Shown here one piece after another: positions 57,136 to 64,000 of a stretch of 64,000 bases of DNA. Source of the stretch: Rhizobium binae (GTDB lineage: Bacteria; Pseudomonadota; Alphaproteobacteria; Rhizobiales; Rhizobiaceae). Position numbers and translations under genes: made by a program. The DNA lies in NCBI RefSeq assembly GCF_017357225.1, contig NZ_CP071604.1, positions 809,001 to 873,000 of the forward strand, read 5' to 3'. Each line of letters opens with the position of its first letter. The stretch's first letter is position 1. The notes below the pieces were generated by a model. The model was not told the origin of the DNA and searched no databases. It saw nothing but the letters and a program-made list of their open reading frames with translations.

Positions 57136-58268
57136 CAGTGGATCAACTCCGTGTGGCGTTTGGGACCACCGCTGTCGGTGCTTTACTTGCTCGAATAGCT
57201 AGCGGGGCAACGCCCGAGATCGATCCTCAAATCTCTGCTCACTCTTTTGGCCTCGAAGAGGAGACGGCTGTGGAGTTCTTGGACGCGGCCGCCAATATCG
57301 GCCTGATCGAGCGCCGCGAGATCTTTAGCTGTCCGGCGTGCAACGAAGCGATCGAAGCAGAGGCAGCAGCGGAGGAACTATGCCCCCTTTGCGGGGAGGC
57401 TTTCGCCGATCGCGGCGGCGTTCGACGAAAGTTCGTCTATCGATTGGACATCCGTGGTACGCGCGACATTCCTTGGGTCATCGTGATCCACGGCTTCAAC
57501 ACCCACGGTGAGTGGCAGCAGGACTTCAGTTGGCGCATGGGGAACAAGCTCAAGTACAGCGCCCCGGTCCTGATTTACAAGTACGGCCTCATTCGCTTCA
57601 GTGTTCTCGTCCGTTGGCGTCATCGGCAACTAGCAAGGCAGCTCGGGACCACCATCCGCTCTGCCGTCGAGTACGCGAGAGCCAACCGGATATACGAGCC
57701 GCCGGACGTGGTTCTCCATAGTTTCGGAAGCCAGTTGTTCGTCCAATTGCTCTCAACGCCCGAATTCGACGACCTGAAATTCGGGCGCGTTATAGCCGCC
57801 GGCACTGTGATCCGCCCGGACTACAATTGGACAGAGCGTATCTATCAAGGCCGTCTTGAGGCCGTGTTCTGCCATTGCGGTGGAAAGGATTGGGCGGTTC
57901 CGTTGGCGCAGTACTTCATTCCCGGGACAGGCCCTGGCGCACGCTGCGGCTTCACTGACAATGCCGCGATCAACGTTATGAATGAGAACTATGGACATGG
58001 CGGCTGTTTCGAGCTCAAGGAAGTAGAGGCCAATCTCGCCCCTGGAGGGTTGTGGGATCGCTTCCTGCGTTGGCACCCCAGCACGTTCGACGGCGATGCG
58101 AATCTATATAGACCGCGGGCATGGCGTCCGGTGTGGGCACCTATCCGGGGGGGCGTCCGCGTCGTTGGCGTCGTACTGATGGCGCTGATAGCCGCGATTG
58201 CCACTACGTCAATTTCCTGGGCGTGGTTTGAGGCAATCGAGTGGACCGGTCTAGTGAGGCTTCTATGA
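57132..58268 (+). CDS. Zinc-ribbon alpha/beta-hydrolase with C-terminal membrane anchor
   Basis: A 378-residue protein with an unusual domain string. Residues 1-62 look like a winged helix. Four cysteines at 67, 70, 84 and 87 (CPAC...CPLC) form a zinc ribbon. Residues 108-300 are an alpha/beta-hydrolase: oxyanion strand VIVIHGFNTHG, nucleophile Ser197 in VLHSFGSQLF, Asp253 in GGKDWAVPL and His289 in YGHGG. Residues 341-366 form a membrane helix. Substrate unknown. It is coupled by ATGA to the gene before it and lies at an island edge next to an integrase remnant and a tRNA. Confidence 0.72.
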   Translation: MTVDQLRVAFGTTAVGALLARIASGATPEIDPQISAHSFGLEEETAVEFLDAAANIGLIERREIFSCPACNEAIEAEAAAEELCPLCGEAFADRGGVRRKFVYRLDIRGTRDIPWVIVIHGFNTHGEWQQDFSWRMGNKLKYSAPVLIYKYGLIRFSVLVRWRHRQLARQLGTTIRSAVEYARANRIYEPPDVVLHSFGSQLFVQLLSTPEFDDLKFGRVIAAGTVIRPDYNWTERIYQGRLEAVFCHCGGKDWAVPLAQYFIPGTGPGARCGFTDNAAINVMNENYGHGGCFELKEVEANLAPGGLWDRFLRWHPSTFDGDANLYRPRAWRPVWAPIRGGVRVVGVVLMALIAAIATTSISWAWFEAIEWTGLVRLL

Positions 58269-58387
58269 GTTCGTTGCGCCGCAGCTTCCATGACCTTCTT
58301 TCGGACTTTCAAACCTTCCCTGCCGACGAAGCATGGCTTTTTCGATGAGTTCGACCACGACACCGTAACGTTAGATAGCAAACCATC

Positions 58388-58565
58388 GTAAGGGGCCGCA
58401 CAGCCATGAGCCTATCGCCGTCCACCAAAAGCGCCGTAGCGGTGAAGCCGTTGATGTGGAGTCTTAATGGATACGACGGGCCAAGTGGTGCGCGGGTATG
58501 CGCGGCCGCCAATAGAAGATGTTTCCGCGGCGAATGAGATTCTCGACCTCGTGGCGCACGGCCAT
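58388..58565 (-). pseudogene. Remnant of a tyrosine integrase N-terminus
   Basis: A minus-strand ATG at 58565 opens the frame MAVRHEVENLIRRGNIFYWR then PRIPAHHLARRIH and a TAA; in another frame the sequence continues RLHINGFTATALLVDGDRLM. This matches the N-terminal (DUF6538-type) part of rhizobial tyrosine integrases (LIRRGNIFYWRxRIP, then RLSLSLxxxDxxxA). The catalytic domain is missing. It lies about 160 bases from the 3' end of tRNA-Gln, a usual integration site. Confidence 0.6.
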
Positions 58566-58722
58566 GACGAATACCCTGTCTTCGCCCCAAGGGTCGGCTG
58601 CGGCGCGCCAGCGCCTGGGCATCACCTTTGGGCATCAGTTCTGGGAATCAGGTCGCCAATGATGCCAAAACGGGATCCGGCACGACTGGAAAATCAAGGA
58701 ATTAAGGGTATTTAGCGAGAAT
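58566..58722. other. Gap between integrase remnant and tRNA-Gln
   Basis: Short frames exist but none is supportable. This is where an attachment-site duplicate of the tRNA 3' end would be expected; I did not see a second copy of the tRNA 3' sequence in the window. Confidence 0.35.
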
Positions 58723-58796
58723 TGGCTGGGGAACCTGGATTCGAACCAAGATCGACGGAGTCAGAGTCCGCTGTTCTACCATTGAACTATTCCCCA
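58723..58796 (-). tRNA. tRNA-Gln(CTG)
   Basis: Read on the minus strand, 74 bases fold into a cloverleaf. The acceptor stem is TGGGGAA / TTCCCCA with discriminator G and an encoded CCA; the D-arm contains AGTTCAATGGTAGAACA, the anticodon stem is GCGGA/TCCGT around the loop CTCTGAC (anticodon CTG, glutamine CAG codons), and the T-arm is GGTTCGAATCC. The gene lies next to an integrase remnant, so it may be an integration target. Confidence 0.95.
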
Positions 58797-59042
58797 GCAA
58801 GGGCGAACCGGCGGGCGGTTCGGCTGGTGTGCGGCGCTTATAAACAAAAGCCCGCCGATTGCAAATACCTGTTTTGAAAAAATTCGGCCTTGTCAGCCAG
58901 GGCTGAAGCTATTCGGCAAATCCCTTTGCCAAAAAAGAATTTGGCGATTTTGGCGGGCGCTGATATCCTCGCGACAACGCAAAAATCGAATGAGCGCCTG
59001 CTGCATACCTCAGGGAGTTGCGCGGCGCGGTGGAAAAAGAAC

Positions 59043-60599
59043 GTGGAAGACCCCGAAGGCGGCGTAAAGCCGCAATTTGACGGGGCGTCGGCGGCAGGGC
59101 GCAAGGACGGCAAGAAGTCCAGGCGTCGCAAGGGCAAGCGTGGCGGGCAAACCCGCAACGCGGCTCATCCCGCTTCGCATGAGCTCTCCGGCAATGCCGG
59201 GCAGCCAGCGCGCCCAATGGAAGATGCCGCCGGACATCCGGCCCGCAAGCGAAAGCGGCGCCGTCGCGGCGGCCATGGCGCTTCGCAGGAGCTCGCGCTT
59301 CGACCCCAGCCGATGGAACCGACGGGTGTCGCAGCCAATGCCGCCCGGTCTGATGGTGAATCGCCGTCGAGCCGGCGCAACCGCCGCAAGCATCGCGGCA
59401 AGCGCGGCCTGCAGGGCCGGCCGCTGACATCGGTAAAGCCTCCCCATATCCAGCTGCAGGAAAACCAGGTTGAAGAGACGGCGCGTGCCGCCGTCCCGCG
59501 CGAGATGCAGAACGGGGCCGGCGTCGGCCGCAAGGGCCGCCCGGAGGCCCACGCGCACCAGGGCGACCGCCAGGCAGCCGAGCATGCCTGGCCGGACGAG
59601 CTCTATGCCGCTCTCGATCTCGGCACCAACAATTGCCGTCTGCTCATTGCCCAGCCGACCCGTCCGGGCCAGTTCCGCGTCGTCGACGCCTTTTCCCGCA
59701 TCGTCCGCCTCGGCGAAGGCCTTGCGGCGAGCGGCCGTCTGTCCGACGAGGCGATGGAGAGGGCGATCGAGGCGCTGAGGGTCTGCGCCTCCAAGCTCCG
59801 GAACCGGGAGATCCGCCGCATGCGGCTGATCGCCACCGAGGCCTGCCGCCAGGCGGTCAACGGCGAAGAATTTCTCGGTCGCGTCGTTGCCGAAACCGGC
59901 CTCGAGCTCGAAATCATCGATCGGGAGACCGAGGCGCGTCTTGCCGTCTCCGGCTGCTCTTCGCTCGTCGGCCGCGAGACACGCTCCGTCGTTCTCTTCG
60001 ACATCGGCGGCGGCTCGTCGGAGATCGCCGTCATTCGCATCGGCGACAATCGCTTAAGCCGGCTCGCCAATCACATCACTCACTGGACGTCGCTGCCGGT
60101 CGGCGTCGTCACGCTGTCGGAGCGTCACGGCGGACGCGACGTCACGCCGGATGTTTTCGAAGGCATGGTGCGTGAGGTCGAAGGCATGCTCGGCCGGTTC
60201 GATTGCCCCGAGATCGAAATTGCCCAGACCGGCGATTTCCATCTGATCGGGACGTCGGGCACGGTGACGACGCTTGCCGGCGTTCATCTCGACCTGCCGC
60301 GCTACGACCGGCGCAAGGTCGATGGTATCTGGCTGTCCGACGACGAGGTCTCCGCCATGCAGGCAAAGCTGCTCTCCTGGGATTTCGACAGCCGCGCCGC
60401 CAATCCCTGCATCGGGCCAGATCGGGCCGATCTGGTGCTCGCAGGCTGCGCCATTCTCGAGGCGATCCGCCGCCGATGGCCGAGCCCGCGCATGCGCGTT
60501 GCCGATCGCGGCTTGAGGGAAGGCCTGCTCACCGACATGATGGCCGATGACGGCGTGTGGCGGCGCAATCGCAATCGCCGCGGCCAACGTGCGAAATGA
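59043..60599 (+). CDS. Ppx/GppA-family phosphatase with a long basic N-terminal extension
   Basis: About 518 residues. Residues 1-185 are low-complexity and strongly basic ([35 protein letters not shown]), possibly RNA- or ribosome-binding. The Ppx/GppA domain starts [18 protein letters not shown] and has the phosphate loop [11 protein letters not shown] near residue 320 and [13 protein letters not shown]. It would hydrolyse polyphosphate or pppGpp. I took the GTG at 59043 (VEDPEGG); upstream in-frame codons look non-coding. It is followed by rlmE after ten bases, an arrangement usual in rhizobia. Confidence 0.82.
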   Translation: MEDPEGGVKPQFDGASAAGRKDGKKSRRRKGKRGGQTRNAAHPASHELSGNAGQPARPMEDAAGHPARKRKRRRRGGHGASQELALRPQPMEPTGVAANAARSDGESPSSRRNRRKHRGKRGLQGRPLTSVKPPHIQLQENQVEETARAAVPREMQNGAGVGRKGRPEAHAHQGDRQAAEHAWPDELYAALDLGTNNCRLLIAQPTRPGQFRVVDAFSRIVRLGEGLAASGRLSDEAMERAIEALRVCASKLRNREIRRMRLIATEACRQAVNGEEFLGRVVAETGLELEIIDRETEARLAVSGCSSLVGRETRSVVLFDIGGGSSEIAVIRIGDNRLSRLANHITHWTSLPVGVVTLSERHGGRDVTPDVFEGMVREVEGMLGRFDCPEIEIAQTGDFHLIGTSGTVTTLAGVHLDLPRYDRRKVDGIWLSDDEVSAMQAKLLSWDFDSRAANPCIGPDRADLVLAGCAILEAIRRRWPSPRMRVADRGLREGLLTDMMADDGVWRRNRNRRGQRAK

Positions 60600-60609
60600 G
60601 GAAAAAGGC

Positions 60610-61317
60610 ATGACCAAGGCACCGATCGCGGGAAACCGCACCGGCCGCAAGCTCGGCCAGCGCGTCAAGAACAAAAAGATGAAGGCGTCCTCCCGCCAGT
60701 GGCTGCAGCGCCACATCAACGATCCCTATGTGCAGCGCGCCCAACTCGAAGGCTATCGCGCCCGCGCCGCCTTCAAGCTGTTGGAGATCGATGAGAAATA
60801 CCACATCCTGCGCGGCGCCAGGCGCATCATCGATCTGGGGGCAGCCCCCGGCAGCTGGTCGCAGATCGCCGCCAAGGTCACCGGCTCGACGGATGAGGAT
60901 ATCCGTGTGGCCGCGATCGATTTCCTCGAAATGGCCCAGCTTCCCGGCGTCAAGATCCTGCAGCTCGATTTCCTCGATCCGAGTGCGCCGGAAAAGCTGA
61001 TGGAGGCTGTCGGCGGCACGCCCGATCTCGTCATTTCCGATATGGCCGCGCCGACCACGGGTCACCACCGCACCGATCATCTGCGCACCATGCACCTGTG
61101 CGAAGTTGCGGCCCATTTCGCGATCGAAGTGTTGGGGGAGGGCGGGCATTTCCTCACCAAGACCTTCCAGGGCGGCACCGAGCGCGATCTGCTCACTATG
61201 CTGAAGCAGAACTTCCGCCAGGTCGTCCACGTCAAGCCGAACGCGTCGCGCGCCGAATCGGTCGAAATGTTCCTGCTGGCCAAGGGCTTCAAAGGGCGCA
61301 AGGCGGAAGCTGAATAG
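60610..61317 (+). CDS. rlmE: 23S rRNA (U2552) 2'-O-methyltransferase
   Basis: The 235-residue FtsJ/RrmJ enzyme methylates U2552 in the A-loop of 23S rRNA. The catalytic tetrad is Lys56 (RAAFKLLEI), Asp144 (VISDMAAP), Lys184 (FLTKTFQGG) and Glu219 (SRAESVEMF); the SAM motif is [11 protein letters not shown]. The ATG at 60610 is the standard start. Its last 25 or so bases and the following downstream sequence are repeated at 63025-63104 beyond the O-antigen ligase gene. Confidence 0.93.
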   Translation: MTKAPIAGNRTGRKLGQRVKNKKMKASSRQWLQRHINDPYVQRAQLEGYRARAAFKLLEIDEKYHILRGARRIIDLGAAPGSWSQIAAKVTGSTDEDIRVAAIDFLEMAQLPGVKILQLDFLDPSAPEKLMEAVGGTPDLVISDMAAPTTGHHRTDHLRTMHLCEVAAHFAIEVLGEGGHFLTKTFQGGTERDLLTMLKQNFRQVVHVKPNASRAESVEMFLLAKGFKGRKAEAE

Positions 61318-61354
61318 CAAGCTTGATCTTCGGGCCAGTCTTGTCCGATGATGG
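61276..61354 (+). repeat. Direct repeat, left copy (rlmE 3' end)
   Basis: A 79-base stretch beginning CTGGCCAAGGGCTTC and ending GATGATGGC covers the last codons of rlmE plus its downstream flank. It recurs at 63025-63104 with 11 differences (about 86 percent identity). The pair brackets the ligase gene. Confidence 0.85.
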
Positions 61355-61730
61355 CGATCCTAATTGAATCCAGATGGTCCTAAGTCGGTCCAACTCTTGT
61401 GGGGCACAACACCGCCCACCGCCCTAGCGGCGCATTCGATCGTGTCCATACGGTTCCGGGCAAGGATAGCTGTTAGCCGCGCTCAATCACGGCGTCTCGC
61501 ATGCAAGCGATACCGATCAGAGATCAAACCAGCCTGCACCTCGGCCGTGCCTTTCTGCCGATCAACTTGATTCGCGCGTCGCATCGTTGATCATTGTGGA
61601 AATTGGGTTACGGCGATTCGGAATTCTGTTGTCTGAATACCGCATTGAATAAGGTTATGGATTGCGCCCGGCTTGACAGCCGACATCACGATCCGTAGCG
61701 AGGCAGGACCGATACGATCAGGCCGGTAAA
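61355..61730. other. Gap between rlmE and the ligase gene
   Basis: About 375 bases with no supportable gene. The part next to rlmE is the direct repeat; the rest must hold the ligase promoter. It is AT-richer than the rlmE region. Confidence 0.4.
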
Positions 61731-63005
61731 ATGAAATATTTCAAACAACTCATGATAGAAGCGCTTTATCCCGGGAATGGGGCTGTAAGTGCACACGACC
61801 GCAACAACGGCATCGCTGTCTTTCTCTTTGCAATCCTACCAGGACTTTCGCCGAATTTTAACGCCTTCATCCTCCTCGCGTCGATGCTGTGGGGTGCCTT
61901 CTCTCTAGCGACAGGCCGCCTTGCCTTGAACCTGTCGAGATCCGACCGGCTGGTTGCCATCGGTATGTCGATGTACCCCCTGGTGATGATCGCCAGCATC
62001 GTCATCAATCCGCCTTACTCCGAAGTCCCAGACTGGATATTCCGGCTCCTGCCCTTCTTTTCGATCTGGCTGATATTGCCGCGAATGCGCCAATCTCCCG
62101 ATGGCCGCCTCGTACCGCTCTTCATCCTCGGCGCTGGGATCGGCATGATCGCTACCTTTCTGCTCAGTCTCCTTCAGATCGCGTTTCTTATGGACCGGCC
62201 GGAGGGCGGGACTACGAACGCTGCCCTGCTCGGGATCATAGGCATTCTCTTCGGCGGCATTGCGCTCCTCAACCTTCAATCTCCTAAAAGCATGGAGCAA
62301 AGGATTGCGATTTTGGGATATGCCGCCGGTCTCGGCTGCGTTCTGCTGTCGGGAACGCGCTCGGCTTGGCTGGTCATTCCCGTTCATATCGTCATCTTTC
62401 TCTGGTTTTTTCGCAAACGCGGCTTCCATCTGAGCTTGCGCAGCCTCGCCATTACCGGCTCCTTGTTGTTTGTGGGCCTTGTTGCCTTGGGTAGCGGCCC
62501 GGTTCTTCATCGCATTCAGGAGCTTCAGGAAAATCTGACATCGCTCGAAAGCACCGACGGTCAGATCACCTCGCTCAGCGCAAGGTTTGCTTTGTACAAA
62601 GGTGCACTGTCGGCGATCAGTAAGGACCCTTTGACTGGTTACGGTCCGCAAAACCGGATGACTTCGGTTTTGGCAGAGCTGCCCGATAACATAAGGCCGC
62701 AGCTGTCCTTCACGCATGTCCACAACGGTTTTCTGACCGCGGGAATCGATGCCGGCGTTTTCGGCATCGCAGCGCTTTCGCTGATGCTGCTCACACCAGT
62801 TATCGGCGCGTGGAGAAAAGAAGCCGGGCCGGGCCGCGATCTGGCGATTGCGCTCGCTCTTCTGCTCTTCAGCAGCTACGTCATAACCGGCAGCTTTGGC
62901 ATCATGTTTAACCAGAAGGCTCTGGATCCGATCTTCGCCTACATGGTGGCCCTAATCTGCACGGATCGAGGCAGCATACGCTTTGCGCCCGTTGTTTCGA
63001 GCTGA
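61731..63005 (+). CDS. O-antigen ligase/polymerase family protein
   Basis: This integral membrane protein of 424 residues has about ten to twelve helices. A large periplasmic loop follows residue 255 (GPVLHRIQELQENLTSLEST), then the conserved GYGPQNRM with THVHNGFLTAGIDAGVFGI, matching the Wzy_C/WaaL superfamily block. It joins or polymerises O-antigen or a related polysaccharide at the periplasmic face. It lies alone between two copies of the rlmE 3' end, so it was probably added as a unit. Confidence 0.8.
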   Translation: MKYFKQLMIEALYPGNGAVSAHDRNNGIAVFLFAILPGLSPNFNAFILLASMLWGAFSLATGRLALNLSRSDRLVAIGMSMYPLVMIASIVINPPYSEVPDWIFRLLPFFSIWLILPRMRQSPDGRLVPLFILGAGIGMIATFLLSLLQIAFLMDRPEGGTTNAALLGIIGILFGGIALLNLQSPKSMEQRIAILGYAAGLGCVLLSGTRSAWLVIPVHIVIFLWFFRKRGFHLSLRSLAITGSLLFVGLVALGSGPVLHRIQELQENLTSLESTDGQITSLSARFALYKGALSAISKDPLTGYGPQNRMTSVLAELPDNIRPQLSFTHVHNGFLTAGIDAGVFGIAALSLMLLTPVIGAWRKEAGPGRDLAIALALLLFSSYVITGSFGIMFNQKALDPIFAYMVALICTDRGSIRFAPVVSS

Positions 63006-63024
63006 CGGTCATCCACATGGGCGG

Positions 63025-63104
63025 CTGGCCAAGGGCTTCGAAGGGCGTAAGGCCGAAGCCTGAACAGCAAGCTTGATCTTTGGGCCGATCATGTCGGATG
63101 ATAG
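63025..63104 (+). repeat. Direct repeat, right copy (rlmE C-terminal remnant)
   Basis: The copy reads LAKGFEGRKAEA with a stop, very close to the rlmE C-terminus [13 protein letters not shown], followed by the same downstream sequence (AGCAAGCTTGATCTT). It has no start and no upstream rlmE sequence. It is therefore a 3'-end remnant rather than a gene. Confidence 0.85.
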
Positions 63105-63134
63105 CCGGCTTGAGGATAGTGGGCTGCTGATCCA

Positions 63135-63518
63135 ATGCTTCTTTACATTACGCTAGGAACCAACGATCTCGATCGCGCAGGGCATTTCTATGATGCCGTT
63201 CTGCCCGTGCTCGGCTATCGCCGCCAGCATTGTTCGCAGGAGGAGATCGGTTATTCCGCCGAGGGCGATACGCGCTGCCGCTTCTGGGTGGTGACGCCCT
63301 TCAATCGCCGCCGGGCGACTGCGGGCAATGGCGCCATGGTCGCGTTCTCAGCCGAAACGCGGGCCGCCGTCGATGCCTTCCATGCGGCGGCAATTGCGGC
63401 AGGCGCCGCCGATGAAGGCGGGCCGGGTCTGCGCTCCTACCATGCCCATTTTTATGCCGCCTATGTCCGCGATCTCGACGGCAATAAGCTCTCTGCCGTC
63501 TGCGAGAGCCCTGGATAG
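63135..63518 (+). CDS. VOC-family (glyoxalase/bleomycin-resistance-like) protein
   Basis: A 127-residue protein with the typical paired beta-alpha-beta modules: LLYITLGTNDLDRAGHFYDA at the start and SYHAHFYAAYVRDLDGNKLSAV at the end, with the metal-binding glutamate replaced by other residues in places. It is a metal-dependent dioxygenase/isomerase or a binding protein of unknown substrate. It lies just to the right of the rlmE remnant and convergent with the MFS gene. Confidence 0.82.
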   Translation: MLLYITLGTNDLDRAGHFYDAVLPVLGYRRQHCSQEEIGYSAEGDTRCRFWVVTPFNRRRATAGNGAMVAFSAETRAAVDAFHAAAIAAGAADEGGPGLRSYHAHFYAAYVRDLDGNKLSAVCESPG

Positions 63519-63523
63519 AAGGC

Positions 63524-64000
63524 TTATTTCACGGCTTGCTGGTCGGCTTCGATCGGTCCCGCCAGGCGCCTTGAGCGGTGACCGGAAACCAGAGCGCCGG
63601 CGTTGCGGTCCATCCTGATGAAGGGGATGGTCGCAATTACGGTCAATCCGGCGATGATGTAGAAGGCAAGGTGGAAATCGGCCACCTGCAGCGCCTCGCC
63701 CCTGAAATAGATCGAGCTTTCCAGGATCGCGGCCGCGACCGCGACGCCGAGCGCCAGGCTGATCTGCTGCATCACCGAGCTCATCGAGGTCGCCTGGCTC
63801 GCTTGCGCATCGTCGATATCGGCAAAGGCAAGCGCATTGACGCCGGTGAACATGAAGGAGCGGGAGAAGCCGCCGATGAGCAGCACGCCGATGATGACGA
63901 GATGCGGCGTTGCCGGTGTGAACAGGCCGGTAGTGACGGTGACGACAGTCGTCACCATGGCGGCGCAAAGAAGCGTCGTGCGGAAGCCAATGGCTGCGAA
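63524..64000 (-). CDS. MFS transporter, C-terminal part
   Basis: Partial: the frame is open to the right edge of the window. The visible 158 residues carry the last four membrane helices of a 14-helix drug-resistance-type MFS exporter (for example VVTVTTGLFTPATPHLVIIG, LALGVAVAAAILESSIY). The sequence FADIDDAQASQATSMSSVMQ is typical of EmrB/QacA-type members. The stop lies five bases after the VOC gene's stop on the other strand, so the two genes converge. Substrate unknown. Confidence 0.8.
   Translation of the reverse strand, partial: FAAIGFRTTLLCAAMVTTVVTVTTGLFTPATPHLVIIGVLLIGGFSRSFMFTGVNALAFADIDDAQASQATSMSSVMQQISLALGVAVAAAILESSIYFRGEALQVADFHLAFYIIAGLTVIATIPFIRMDRNAGALVSGHRSRRLAGPIEADQQAVK

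Noticed and set aside
58723..58796. att-site duplicate of tRNA-Gln inside the window
   Set aside because: I looked for the tRNA 3' sequence (CAGGTTCCCCAGCCA) elsewhere by eye and found no second copy; a computed search would be needed.

Overview
The window reads as chromosomal DNA of a fast-growing rhizobium, most likely the Rhizobium leguminosarum / R. etli group. The main reasons are a RirA iron regulator with the rhizobial sequence, GC-rich codon use in the core genes, a DppABCDF transporter, a CoA-acylating methylmalonate-semialdehyde dehydrogenase, and a large surface-polysaccharide (LPS O-antigen type) cluster full of insertion sequences. Species assignment is inference from protein character only.

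Layout. 1-1.5 kb: poorly coding DNA with one small hypothetical gene and a decayed IS5-type transposase. 1.5-17.2 kb: ordinary chromosomal genes: a DUF4174 protein, a LysR regulator coupled to a small ABM-domain monooxygenase and divergent from mmsA, rirA with a matching iron-responsive operator, the dppABCDF operon, gluconokinase, a DadA-like oxidoreductase, a two-gene type III polyketide synthase / methyltransferase operon, a TPR protein, and an ECF sigma / anti-sigma pair. 17.5-35.3 kb: polysaccharide genes, namely rfbCBDA (dTDP-L-rhamnose), several glycosyltransferases including two multidomain ones, a pyruvyltransferase-like protein, a Wzm/Wzt ABC exporter, a sugar-nucleotide epimerase and a KpsF-type sugar-phosphate isomerase.

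35.4-43.4 kb is a nest of mobile elements. A first IS66-type tnpA is split by a full-length IS66 element with an 8-bp target duplication (GATGAGCC). The tnpC of that element is itself split by a complete IS21 element with a 9-bp duplication, and the IS66 element carries an unrelated passenger gene. Two further truncated tnpA copies and an ISL3 element follow. 43.8-54.9 kb returns to polysaccharide genes: an AsnB-type amidotransferase, two acyltransferase-SGNH O-acetylase-like proteins, gmd and fcl (GDP-L-fucose) and a GT92-like transferase, with a frameshifted IS3 element in between. 55-58.8 kb is an island edge: an IS1380 remnant, a Rossmann-like protein of unknown role, a translationally coupled pair ending in a zinc-ribbon / alpha-beta-hydrolase / membrane-anchored protein, a decayed tyrosine-integrase N-terminus and tRNA-Gln(CTG). 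59-64 kb: a Ppx/GppA protein, rlmE, an O-antigen ligase/polymerase bracketed by a duplicated rlmE 3' end, a VOC protein and the 3' part of an MFS transporter.

As a system, the centre of the window plausibly makes, decorates (pyruvyl, methyl, acetyl, amide), exports and ligates a rhamnose/fucose-containing polysaccharide. The IS nests and the two duplication or integration scars at the right side suggest it has been assembled in pieces. The least explained items are the 56.6-58.3 kb coupled hydrolase pair, the GT-TylF fusion, the IS66 passenger gene and the rlmE-flanked ligase insertion.
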